Below are positions 45,353-53,966 of a stretch of DNA of 57,641 nt, one piece after another. Position 1 is the stretch's first letter; the number at the start of each line of letters is the position of its first letter. The position numbers and the translations under genes are program-made. The notes under the pieces are model-generated. The model did no database searches. It was not told where the DNA came from and saw nothing but the letters and a program-made list of their open reading frames with translations. Origin of the DNA: Verrucomicrobiales bacterium (lineage in GTDB: Bacteria; Verrucomicrobiota; Verrucomicrobiia; Verrucomicrobiales; DEV007); the NCBI GenBank assembly GCA_029213005.1, contig JARGPI010000037.1, forward strand, positions 1 to 57,641, written 5' to 3'.

Positions 45353-48300
45353 CTATTTCTTCATCGGGTGAGCCTTGAGGAGTTCATCGGCCATAAAGAA
45401 CATCTGCCTTCCTTTATTTTCCTCCCGAACTTTTTTTACCTCATCAGGTTTAATCGAATCCGCTTTATTCCCGAAACTGTTACGAACATAGGTTAGAACG
45501 GCTGCGGTCTCGTGGTCGGTAAGGATACCTCCGAAGGGTGTCATCGGAACCTGACCGTCATACTTCTTCCCATTCACTTCGATGGGGCCCATCAAACCGT
45601 AGAGGACTAACTTAATGAGCCGCTCATCGTCACCGGTAACCCATTCACTGCTTTCGATCGGAGGGAAGGCAGGATCGAGCCCTTTACCATCGGCCTGATG
45701 GCAAGTCGCGCAGTGAGCCTCGCGATGATAGACTTCCTGACCTTCGGTAAACAGCTTTTTACCTTGGGTATCGAGGTGTTTCGGAGCTGGGGTAACTTTG
45801 TACTCAAGCACCTCTTCTTCCGCCACTCCATCCAGGCGATCCTGTGCCGTTTTGACCGCTTTTTCACTCCATTGATCCAAAGGATGCTCTGCGGCAATTG
45901 CGACGATCTTTTTCGCCGCACTGACATTCGGTAGCCATGAGGCCGCTGAGACCGCTTCAAGCCGCACCCTACCGTGTTGGTCTGCGGCTGCTTTTTCGAG
46001 GAGCGCCGCGTGGTCGGCAATTCGTGTGGAATTATACCGCAAGACACGAACGGCAGCCGCCCGGGCTTTGTAGCTTTTCGCATCAAGCAACTCACGGAGC
46101 AGACTCTCGTCGGTTTCATTTAATCCCCAGCTTGTCCAGAGCGCCTCCAGAGCATGATGTTCATAATCCCCGTCGGATTTGTCGAGCCCTGCCACCCAGC
46201 TTTTCAAAGCGGGAAGCACCTCACTTGCGGGGTGATTCCGTAACTCCCGCCGTGTCCGATACCGGCTCCTTGATTCCGGCAACTTCAGATTTTCAAGCAA
46301 GGTCTCAATACTGGCTCCGGCAATTTCCGCCGGCTCAACGAGGGGACGCTCCGGATAGGTAATCCGGTAGATTCTGCCGTGGACGTGGTCACGAAGCGGG
46401 TCGCGGGCATTATGCTGCATATGACCAATCAACACATTGTGCCAGTCGATCACATAGAGCGAGCCATCGGGAGCAAACTCCAAATCTCCAGGCCGAAAAT
46501 TCTTATCGCTACTCGACAGCAGGTCCTGTCGAAAAGTGGTTTTCCAGCCGGTTCCATCATCTTCAATTTGATGTTGTTTGACACCGAGAAAACCAATGTT
46601 GTTTCCGAGGAGAAGATCCCCCTGGACGTCCTCCGGGAAATGGCGCGAGGAAACAATCTCCAGTCCACTGGTAGGTCGAACTTTTTGTGCTTTAGGGATC
46701 AAATCAATCGTTGGCGGAGTTTTGGCACCGTAAGTCGGTTTGATCGACATCGGCAACGCCCAGTTCAAATTTGGACTGGAGGTGAATAAAAAGAAGTCCT
46801 GTCCCCATCGATCAAAAACGTAACCCCACGGGTTCGGTATATTCATTTGAATCGAACGCTCCAGTTTACCGTTTTGAGGGCTGTAGCGATAAAAACCTCC
46901 ATCAACACCCCGAACCGGTCCGTAAGGCGTCTCCACATTACTATGAAGAAATACGCCTTCGCATAACATGAAGGCACCACTGGGATCCGCTGTAAATGCA
47001 CCGATAGCGTGGTGTGTGTCGTGAGTATCAAAACCTCCGAGAATGATTTCGCTCCGGTCGGCTTTGTCATCATTATCGGTATCGCGGAGCAGGATCAGGT
47101 TGGGCTCCTGCGACACATAGACACCTTCCGGGGCAAACTCAAAACCGATCGGGAGATGAAGCTTATCAGCGAAGACGGTTTCTTTGTCTGCTTTTCCGTC
47201 CTGATCCGTATCTTCATAGATCAGGATTTTATCATCGGGAAGCGCATCTCCCGGGCGATAATGCGGGTAGGTGGGCATCGTCGCGACCCAGAGGCGCCCC
47301 CGGTTATCAAACGAAAGCTGCATGGGGTTAGCCAGATTGGGAAATTCCTTTTCACTGGCAAAAAGCTCGACGCGATACCCTTCCGGAACGGTTAAGTGTT
47401 TCACGGCATCATCACCGTAAAGATATTCGTCACTGCCATTCTTACGATTGGAGGAACTGTAGTTCGTTGGCACCGGCGGCAACTGATGAGTCGTGCTGTC
47501 ATCGACACTGAGACTGGTAGTTTTGCCGCTCGCCACCTGATGAATGACAGCATCGCGCAAGGCTGCCATTTCGCGGGCCTTTTTCACTTCATCCGGATAG
47601 TTCTGCGGGCCATAAGGATTGTACCGTCGCCCGTAGACATGAACGCCGTTCACCACATTGTAGTCACAGTTCCAAAAGTAGTCCTTCTGTTTGACTGCCT
47701 GGTGAAGTAATTCGGGATCTGCCTCAGATGCGCGGGGCGCTTCGCCATACATTCCATCAGCAAGAATGCCGGCCAGAAGCTGGTACCCTTGATCATTCGG
47801 GATAAAGCCTCCGCTCGTCAACGGTGCATCTGTCTCCTTGTAAAGAGCCGCCGTGGGAGTCAACAAATCGATATAGGTCAGCTCGTTTTTCACGGCGACC
47901 GATTTGATCGCGGAACTGTATAGCACCAGATTCTCATTAACTGAATTTCCGTCCGGAAGATCACGGTGATCTGATAAATCTTCGTAAGCAACCGGGGAAA
48001 CGAGGATGATCCGTGGTGCCGCAGAGCCATGGTAGGCTTTGCTCAAGCTATGCTGAACCCACGCCTCGAGTTCGGCTTCAAAATTAGCCACCTGTCCGGG
48101 GCCATCGAAGGATTCGTTATAGCCGAAAAACGCAACGATAGTATCTGCTTTCAGATGGGCGAGCCAGCGATCAGGCGAAGGATAGAATCCTTTTCCTTTG
48201 TGGATCTGACGATCGGGATGAAATTTTTCCGCTCCGGGAAATGCCCACTGAGTGTCGCGGGAAGGATGAGGCCGGAAACCCGGGGTATCCCCGACATGCC

Positions 48301-48709
48301 CCATGTTACGGAAAAAAAGCTGATGCTCCGGATAGCGAAGATTCAACTCGGTTTCAATACGGCTGTAATACACATCCCGTTCCGCGAGACCATTCCCGAT
48401 CAGTACAATTCGCTCCCCTTTACCCGGCGGAGCCACAGCCTGAGAACGCGCCTCCGTCGCGTCTTTCGGATCAACCGTGAGTTCGTGAGCAGCCGGGGCA
48501 TTATTTGAAGAAGCTTCCTTTGCTTTAGCGGCTCGCTTTTTGCGGTTCTTTTCTTTCGGTTTTTCCTTAGCCGCAGCCAGGGCGATCTTTGAGCCGAGGG
48601 ACGGTATCGTCCCGGATATTCCGGCAATTTCCGTTCGATCCCGGGCAACCCCAATCGGAGTCAGCGAGATCGATACCGTTGCGAGGCAGGCTATGATATG
48701 ACTTTTCAT
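45353..48709 (-). CDS. SGNH hydrolase fused to PVC-type CxxCH cytochrome
   Basis: A 1118-residue exported protein. The start at 48709 gives the signal peptide (HIIACLATVSISLTPIGVA). In order: a Lys/Ala-rich linker; an SGNH/GDSL-type lipase-esterase domain (I-V-L-I-G-N-G-L-A-E-R, where the usual GDS is altered to GNG, then later D-Q-G-Y-Q-L-L-A); a six-bladed dehydrogenase-like propeller (V-P-E-G-Y-R-V-E-L-F-A, D-N-R-G-R-L-W-V-A, Y-E-D-T-D-Q-D-G-K-A-D); helical HEAT-like repeats; and a cytochrome c domain with C-A-T-C-H near residue 1000 and a likely axial Met in V-P-M-T-P-F-G. This is the Planctomycete/Verrucomicrobium 'PVC-type' architecture. The substrate is unknown; oxidation of a sugar is a reasonable inference. 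Confidence 0.88.
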   Translation of the reverse strand: MKSHIIACLATVSISLTPIGVARDRTEIAGISGTIPSLGSKIALAAAKEKPKEKNRKKRAAKAKEASSNNAPAAHELTVDPKDATEARSQAVAPPGKGERIVLIGNGLAERDVYYSRIETELNLRYPEHQLFFRNMGHVGDTPGFRPHPSRDTQWAFPGAEKFHPDRQIHKGKGFYPSPDRWLAHLKADTIVAFFGYNESFDGPGQVANFEAELEAWVQHSLSKAYHGSAAPRIILVSPVAYEDLSDHRDLPDGNSVNENLVLYSSAIKSVAVKNELTYIDLLTPTAALYKETDAPLTSGGFIPNDQGYQLLAGILADGMYGEAPRASEADPELLHQAVKQKDYFWNCDYNVVNGVHVYGRRYNPYGPQNYPDEVKKAREMAALRDAVIHQVASGKTTSLSVDDSTTHQLPPVPTNYSSSNRKNGSDEYLYGDDAVKHLTVPEGYRVELFASEKEFPNLANPMQLSFDNRGRLWVATMPTYPHYRPGDALPDDKILIYEDTDQDGKADKETVFADKLHLPIGFEFAPEGVYVSQEPNLILLRDTDNDDKADRSEIILGGFDTHDTHHAIGAFTADPSGAFMLCEGVFLHSNVETPYGPVRGVDGGFYRYSPQNGKLERSIQMNIPNPWGYVFDRWGQDFFLFTSSPNLNWALPMSIKPTYGAKTPPTIDLIPKAQKVRPTSGLEIVSSRHFPEDVQGDLLLGNNIGFLGVKQHQIEDDGTGWKTTFRQDLLSSSDKNFRPGDLEFAPDGSLYVIDWHNVLIGHMQHNARDPLRDHVHGRIYRITYPERPLVEPAEIAGASIETLLENLKLPESRSRYRTRRELRNHPASEVLPALKSWVAGLDKSDGDYEHHALEALWTSWGLNETDESLLRELLDAKSYKARAAAVRVLRYNSTRIADHAALLEKAAADQHGRVRLEAVSAASWLPNVSAAKKIVAIAAEHPLDQWSEKAVKTAQDRLDGVAEEEVLEYKVTPAPKHLDTQGKKLFTEGQEVYHREAHCATCHQADGKGLDPAFPPIESSEWVTGDDERLIKLVLYGLMGPIEVNGKKYDGQVPMTPFGGILTDHETAAVLTYVRNSFGNKADSIKPDEVKKVREENKGRQMFFMADELLKAHPMKK

Positions 48710-48776
48710 AAAAATTTTAGAGTAAGTACTGAAGAGGGTCCAGGTTTCCACATTAGGATTTTTTCGGATCGGATTA

Positions 48777-50252
48777 TTACAGCTCGAAAGGCGTCCACTC
48801 AGGAATACCCCCAGCTTCTTTTTGTTTCAGGTAGTTAGCTTCGAACGGCTTTTCAACGTCGAGCGGAGCATCTTCATTGACCATCAACGGTCGGGCTTTT
48901 TCCCAAAAAACTTCATAAGCTTTTCTCAATTCGATTGCGACTTCGGGATTTCCGGCGATCACATTGTTCTCCTCTCCGGGATCATTCTCGATATCAAAAA
49001 GATTATCGGTTCCGACCAGTCTCCACTTCTTACTACGCACCGCGAACTTCTTGTATTTGTAACTGTCGGGATTCGGATCGCCTTTCCCAAATCTTTTACC
49101 GGCACCTTCCTTGGGCCACCGGCCACCGTGAAAGAACAGGTTACGATCGGACCACTCCTTACCGGTATCTTTAAGAAGCGGCACGAGACTGCGACCTTCA
49201 AGCTCCAGATCTGAAATATCGGCCCCCGCTAACTCGGCAAAAGTAGGGAAAATATCGATATGGCGCGCCAAATGACTGATATCCCGGCCGGGGTTGGTAA
49301 CACCGGGAAGCCGGAAAAACAAAGGCACCCGGGAACCGCCCTGGTTTACTGAACCTTTTCCGCCTTTCATACCCGCATTGAAAACTCTCGAACCTTTGGA
49401 ACTCCCGTTGTCAGTCGTGAAAATCAGGAGAGTGTTGTCAGCAAGATCCCACTCTTCCAGTTTCTCTACCAGCAGGCCCACATTATCGTCGACATTGGTA
49501 ATCATTCCAAAGAAGGACGCCGCATCTTTGTCCCCATCGACTTGATCGAGATATTTGTCCCGATACTCATCACCCACGATGAATGGTCCATGCGGTGCAT
49601 TTGTCGCGATATAGGCAAAGAAAGGTTTCTCGTTCTGCTCTTTTAACCAACCCAGTGCCTGATTAAAGAAAACATCGGTGCAATAACCTCTCGTTTTCTT
49701 AAACACCCCATTGTGGCGGATCGTGGGATCGAAGTAATCATTGCCCGGCACGTCGCCCTGGCTTCCCGCAAAATTCTGTCCAATCCCTCCGGCTCCGTGG
49801 ATAAATACTTCGTCAAAACCCCGGCTTCCCGGCTGATACTCATCCGACTCTCCAAGATGCCACTTCCCGAAGATGCCGGTGGTGTAGCCGGCTTTCTTCA
49901 GGACTTCAGCCACGGTGGGTACACCTGGTGCGAGTCTTTCCCGCTCTAAGATAGTGTGCGTCACCCCCACTTCGAACGGGTTCCGCCCCGACATTAAAGC
50001 CGCCCGCGTCGGAGCACATGTCGGGCTTACGTGGTAATCAGTGAACCGGGTGCTTTCGGCGTACAATTTGTCTAGATTTGGCGTTTCCAGGAAGGGATGT
50101 CCGTGACAGGCAAGATCTCCGTAGCCCTGGTCATCCGTCATAATATAAATGATGTTTGGTTGACTACCTTCCTGAGCACCCAACCCAGTCAGCCCCAAGA
50201 GCAGCAACGCCCAGAGGATACCGTATTTTTTTCTCTCTATTCTTTTCTTCAT
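48777..50252 (-). CDS. Secreted sulfatase with CAPTR motif
   Basis: A 491-residue sulfatase, first of the enzyme genes after the cytochrome gene in the operon. Signal: GILWALLLLGLTGLGA after a very basic start (MKKRIERKKY). Metal site: I-M-T-D-D-Q-G-Y-G-D. Modification site: Cys79-Ala-Pro-Thr-Arg then AALMSGRNPFEVG. Core boxes G-K-W-H-L-G-E and F-T-T-D-N-G-S are intact. It is the close paralogue of the sulfatase at 40722 and probably acts on a related linkage. It lies 21 bases after the DUF1592-type gene and 67 bases before the SGNH/cytochrome gene. Confidence 0.93.
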   Translation of the reverse strand: MKKRIERKKYGILWALLLLGLTGLGAQEGSQPNIIYIMTDDQGYGDLACHGHPFLETPNLDKLYAESTRFTDYHVSPTCAPTRAALMSGRNPFEVGVTHTILERERLAPGVPTVAEVLKKAGYTTGIFGKWHLGESDEYQPGSRGFDEVFIHGAGGIGQNFAGSQGDVPGNDYFDPTIRHNGVFKKTRGYCTDVFFNQALGWLKEQNEKPFFAYIATNAPHGPFIVGDEYRDKYLDQVDGDKDAASFFGMITNVDDNVGLLVEKLEEWDLADNTLLIFTTDNGSSKGSRVFNAGMKGGKGSVNQGGSRVPLFFRLPGVTNPGRDISHLARHIDIFPTFAELAGADISDLELEGRSLVPLLKDTGKEWSDRNLFFHGGRWPKEGAGKRFGKGDPNPDSYKYKKFAVRSKKWRLVGTDNLFDIENDPGEENNVIAGNPEVAIELRKAYEVFWEKARPLMVNEDAPLDVEKPFEANYLKQKEAGGIPEWTPFEL

Positions 50253-50273
50253 GTCGTAGTTGTTTAAACGCTT

Positions 50274-52613
50274 TTAACGATGGGTCATTAGCTCGCTGGT
50301 AGCCAGATCCACGATCATATCGTGCAATCGAAAATCATTTTGGGAGGCTCTCTCGAGGATTGCTTCGACTGTTTCAAAGTCTGCAAGATTCAATTCCCGT
50401 CCCTTCGCATACTCCGCTATTTTTATAATTAAATTGCGGGAGAAGGGTCGTAACTGGGCGAGCAGAATATCTTTGAGTCCATTCACATCGGCAAAGTCCT
50501 GTCCCAGAAAATTGCTATCCGTAGTTACTTTCTGAGTTTTCGAGTAACGGGTTCGAAAACGTCCGATGGGGTCAAAAGACTCCAAAGCAAGACCGGGAGG
50601 ATCCATCCGCCGGTGACATTCCATACAGGCTGCGTCACTGCGATGCTTTTCAAGTTGATCGCGCACCGTGAGCAAGCCCCTGAGGTCCGGCACCAGAGCG
50701 GGCACTTCTTTCGGTGCCGGAGGAGGGGGCGTCCCGAGAAATTCATCCAGCACCCAGTGCCCACGGGTCACAGGGGAGGTTTCCACTCCGTTTGAAGTCA
50801 AAGTCAGAATACTGGCGTGACCGAGAAGTCCACCCCGGTTGCTGTTTTTTGGTAGTGAAACTTTAACCAAATCGTTACCGCCCGTAAATGGAATTCCATA
50901 GAGAGATGCCAGCCCCCGGTTCACAAAGCTGTAGTCCGAATTAATAAACTCCCGGACGCTTCGGTTTTCCTTTAGCAGATGGCTGAAAAACAGCCGGGTC
51001 TCCTCAAGCATCGCTGATTCCAGATTGGCTCTGTAGTATTCCCGGAACGCGGGGTTCTTCCCATCCGGCGGCATGCTGCCCAGAGTATCCAGCGATAGCC
51101 ACTGATCCGCAAAACTGTCCGTGAAACGCCTCGATCGGGGATCGTTAAGAAGTCGCAAGACCTGGGAACGAAATACTTCTTCATCTTTTATCTGTCCGGA
51201 TTTTGCCAACGCGAAAAGTTGACCGTCAGGCATGCTGCTGGTCAAAAAATAAGACAAACGGTTCGCCAGCGCATAGGCATCAAGTTCGCCCTGCCCTTCG
51301 TTCAGGTACAAAAAGTCGACCGAAGCCATCATCGCAGCGAAGGTGCGAACCGTCGATGTGTGCCAGTCATTGGTTTCAACAAATTGCTCATCCAAATAAG
51401 CGAAATAGGGTTCCAACTCTTCGGCGCTCACATAGCGCCGGAAAGCACGGGTGGCAAACCGGCGGACCGTAGCGGCCCGCATTGCCGGGTCTTTGATATC
51501 GGGAATCCGGTCTAAATCATAGGTCGTTTTGATTGATTGAGGAGGCCACTCGTCATGAAAGGGGCCTTCAATCTTCAGCGCGCTTATTTTAATTCCAGGT
51601 CCTCGAAAGGGTTTTCTGGCAAATGATTTATCGAGCTTCCCCCTCCTGATATTTGCCCGAATTTGGGTGATCGGTTTGGAGGGGCCGTTGACAAACGAGA
51701 AGTAGGGATAATGCCCGCGGTCAATCCAGCTTTCGATTTCAAACGTCTGTTCAACCTCATCTTTTAACTGGAAAGTTTGATGAACCGTCCCTTGCGAGGA
51801 CAGGCTGTTACCACTATGAGGAGCCACCCCAAACCCCATCACCAGGGGGCCTTGAGCTGGAGCAAAGCGAATCGGATAAAAGTCACGATCAACCGCCGAT
51901 GCGGTTACCGTAATTTTATAGCGCCCCGGCCCCTCCATGGAGCGGTTCTTGCGACCGGCATAAATTTCACCACGCCCTCCGTTTCGCATGATAATGTGGT
52001 CTTTGCTATTATTGATATACCGACTACCTCCGTCGCCCTTCATCGCGTTCATTTTTACCTGAACCGTTTCCGAATCGGGTTTTGCGGTTTGATCGGTGAA
52101 AAGAGCATGTCCCAGGCTTTTCTGAGCTGCACCCATGTATTCCAACAACATTTCGTTGGATATGATAAGGGCCCTCGCCCGGGTGTCGAAACCCTCATCC
52201 ACTTCTTCATTGTAGATCGATTCGCCGGGATCAAAGATACCTTTTTTCAAGCCAAGCAGATCCCGAACGGTGTAACCATATTCTCGTTTATTGAGGCGAC
52301 GAAACCCCGGATCCGTCGCCGGTTGATCTTCAGTCGCCAGCGCCAGGACATGCTTCTTCATCATCTCTACTTCCGCAGCATCGGGTTGCGGCTCATCGTC
52401 CGGCGGCATCTCCTGATTCGCCAGTTGATCGTAAATAGCAGTCCAGAGCTCGGCGTCGAATCGAGATGGATCATCGAGTCGCACTTTCCCTTTTTGCTTC
52501 TTTTCCCCGTGACATTTCACGCAATGACTTTGAAAAAAGGCCTGCACATCACTCTCCGCCCCGAAAGCAAAGAAAGGGACCAGAAGCAGCCCGAGCAAGG
52601 ATATAGTTTTCAT
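50274..52613 (-). CDS. DUF1592-type cytochrome protein
   Basis: A 779-residue exported protein with the layout of the planctomycete DUF1587/DUF1595/DUF1592/DUF1588/DUF1585 series. The signal peptide (MKTISLLGLLLVPFFAFGA) is followed at once by a heme c site Cys31-V-K-Cys34-His35. Other typical segments: F-R-R-L-N-K-R-E-Y-G-Y-T-V-R-D-L-L-G; A-L-A-N-R-L-S-Y-F-L-T-S-S-M-P-D; G-L-L-G-H-A-S-I-L-T-L-T-S-N-G; and C-M-E-C-H-R-R-M-D-P-P-G, which is a second CxxCH (heme) site. Biochemical function is unknown for the whole series. It is paired, as usual in this group of bacteria, with a DUF1552 gene 89 bases upstream. Confidence 0.9.
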   Translation of the reverse strand: MKTISLLGLLLVPFFAFGAESDVQAFFQSHCVKCHGEKKQKGKVRLDDPSRFDAELWTAIYDQLANQEMPPDDEPQPDAAEVEMMKKHVLALATEDQPATDPGFRRLNKREYGYTVRDLLGLKKGIFDPGESIYNEEVDEGFDTRARALIISNEMLLEYMGAAQKSLGHALFTDQTAKPDSETVQVKMNAMKGDGGSRYINNSKDHIIMRNGGRGEIYAGRKNRSMEGPGRYKITVTASAVDRDFYPIRFAPAQGPLVMGFGVAPHSGNSLSSQGTVHQTFQLKDEVEQTFEIESWIDRGHYPYFSFVNGPSKPITQIRANIRRGKLDKSFARKPFRGPGIKISALKIEGPFHDEWPPQSIKTTYDLDRIPDIKDPAMRAATVRRFATRAFRRYVSAEELEPYFAYLDEQFVETNDWHTSTVRTFAAMMASVDFLYLNEGQGELDAYALANRLSYFLTSSMPDGQLFALAKSGQIKDEEVFRSQVLRLLNDPRSRRFTDSFADQWLSLDTLGSMPPDGKNPAFREYYRANLESAMLEETRLFFSHLLKENRSVREFINSDYSFVNRGLASLYGIPFTGGNDLVKVSLPKNSNRGGLLGHASILTLTSNGVETSPVTRGHWVLDEFLGTPPPPAPKEVPALVPDLRGLLTVRDQLEKHRSDAACMECHRRMDPPGLALESFDPIGRFRTRYSKTQKVTTDSNFLGQDFADVNGLKDILLAQLRPFSRNLIIKIAEYAKGRELNLADFETVEAILERASQNDFRLHDMIVDLATSELMTHR

Positions 52614-52639
52614 TTAAAGAAATCGTTAGTTAGAGACAG

Positions 52640-52678
52640 ACTGTACCCGGTACGGTTTGTGAGTGTACAGGGTACCAT
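52640..52678 (-). repeat. GTAC hairpin in a gene leader (copy 3)
   Basis: On the minus strand: ATGGTACCCTGTACA, 10 bases, then GTACCGGGTACAGT. Its near end is 26 bases upstream of the DUF1592-type start codon at 52613, so it is inside the operon, after the DUF1552 stop. It keeps the left-arm core GTACCCTGTACA and shares GGGTACAGTCT at the right with copy 1. Confidence 0.72.
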
Positions 52679-52702
52679 TGCTAAATTTTACAGGATCAAC
52701 TA

Positions 52703-53956
52703 TCAACCCAGATCAACCGTTCCGGTAGCCCCGTTAAAGGCGTCAATCTCGATACCAAAATTCTGCAGCATCGTGGTATAAAGGTTGTTTAGCGGTGTTT
52801 GCAATTTATTGGGTTGCAGCGCGTCGACATGCCCCCGATGCTGGAACCCGCCCCCGGCCACCACAATCGGAAGATTTCGATTCGAGTGACGGGCGGCATC
52901 CCCCAGACCACTACCGAAAAACACCATCGTGTCATCCAACAGTGAACCCTCTCCGGATCGAGATTCTTTTAACTTGCCGATCAGGCGGGCCATTTGCCCG
53001 ATATAGAAAGTCTCGATAATCCGGAGCTGCTTGAGGCGATCCGGTAAATTCCCGTGATGAGTCAATCCATGGTACCCGGTATTCACCCCATCGAGTTCGA
53101 TCACATGGTTGTGCATTCCGAAGCCTGCGGTAAAGACCCGACTGGTATCAGATTGAATCGCGAGAACCAACAGGTCAAACATTAAAGGTGCCAGGGTCGC
53201 ATAATCCATATTCCCATGGGAATTTGTATCATCCCCAATATCCACTTTGGTCTTCGGAATATCCTGCCACCGCTGGATACCCTGGATTCTCTCTTCTGCT
53301 TCGCGAACAGCAGTGAGATATTCGTCGAGCTTATCCCGATCCGGCGCATTGGCATTTTTGGCGAGTCGTTTCGCCTGCCCCCGTACCAGATCCAGCACAC
53401 TGCCCTGTTGATCGAGTTCCAGTTTTCGAGCCTTTTTGGCCGCTTCGGAATCATTTACAAACAGCTTCTTAAAGAGGTCCATCGGATTGACCTCTTCACG
53501 GACTTTGATACCTGAAGGACTCCACGAATTACCCTGAGTCCCGCCCAGTGAAATGTGAACGGAGGGAAATCGCGTTTCATACCCGACGTGGGTGGCCGCG
53601 AGTTGGTCAATCGAGACATTTTGACCCGCAACCGCACGTTTCGCGTCGATCCCACTCAAAATTGAGTTCATCGACCCGTGTTTCGTAAAGATCGCAGGAT
53701 GGTCCATATGGGAGAACACCGTCAAATCGTCGCGAAAACCGCCCAGAGGCATCAGAGTAGGTGATGGTGTAAAGTCTTTCCCGAACGTCGTCGGAAAAAA
53801 GGCCTCTGGATTCATTCCAAGAGCACTACAGATACAGATCATCCGCTTAGGTGGCGTTGCCGATTTAGCGGCGCCCACCGACTCCAGTGCAGGTAGAGCG
53901 ATAGAGATACCGGCCGCTTTGAGAAAGGCGCGCCGGTTATTTTTGATATGTCTCAT
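52703..53956 (-). CDS. DUF1552 protein, Tat-exported
   Basis: A 417-residue protein of the DUF1552 family, unknown function. It opens with a twin-arginine signal: N-R-R-A-F-L-K-A-A-G then a hydrophobic stretch (ISIALPALESVGAA), which means it is exported folded, perhaps with a cofactor. Family segments include M-I-C-I-C-S-A-L-G-M-N-P, VFSHMDHPAIFTKHGSMNSI, HISLGGTQGNSWS, L-D-D-T-M-V-F-F-G-S-G-L-G-D and HVDALQPNKLQTPLNNLYTT. The overall look is of an alkaline-phosphatase/DUF1501-like fold, but that is inference. It follows the FecR-LamG gene by 10 bases and precedes the DUF1592-type gene. Confidence 0.9.
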   Translation of the reverse strand: MRHIKNNRRAFLKAAGISIALPALESVGAAKSATPPKRMICICSALGMNPEAFFPTTFGKDFTPSPTLMPLGGFRDDLTVFSHMDHPAIFTKHGSMNSILSGIDAKRAVAGQNVSIDQLAATHVGYETRFPSVHISLGGTQGNSWSPSGIKVREEVNPMDLFKKLFVNDSEAAKKARKLELDQQGSVLDLVRGQAKRLAKNANAPDRDKLDEYLTAVREAEERIQGIQRWQDIPKTKVDIGDDTNSHGNMDYATLAPLMFDLLVLAIQSDTSRVFTAGFGMHNHVIELDGVNTGYHGLTHHGNLPDRLKQLRIIETFYIGQMARLIGKLKESRSGEGSLLDDTMVFFGSGLGDAARHSNRNLPIVVAGGGFQHRGHVDALQPNKLQTPLNNLYTTMLQNFGIEIDAFNGATGTVDLG

Positions 53957-53966
53957 AAACTTCGAA

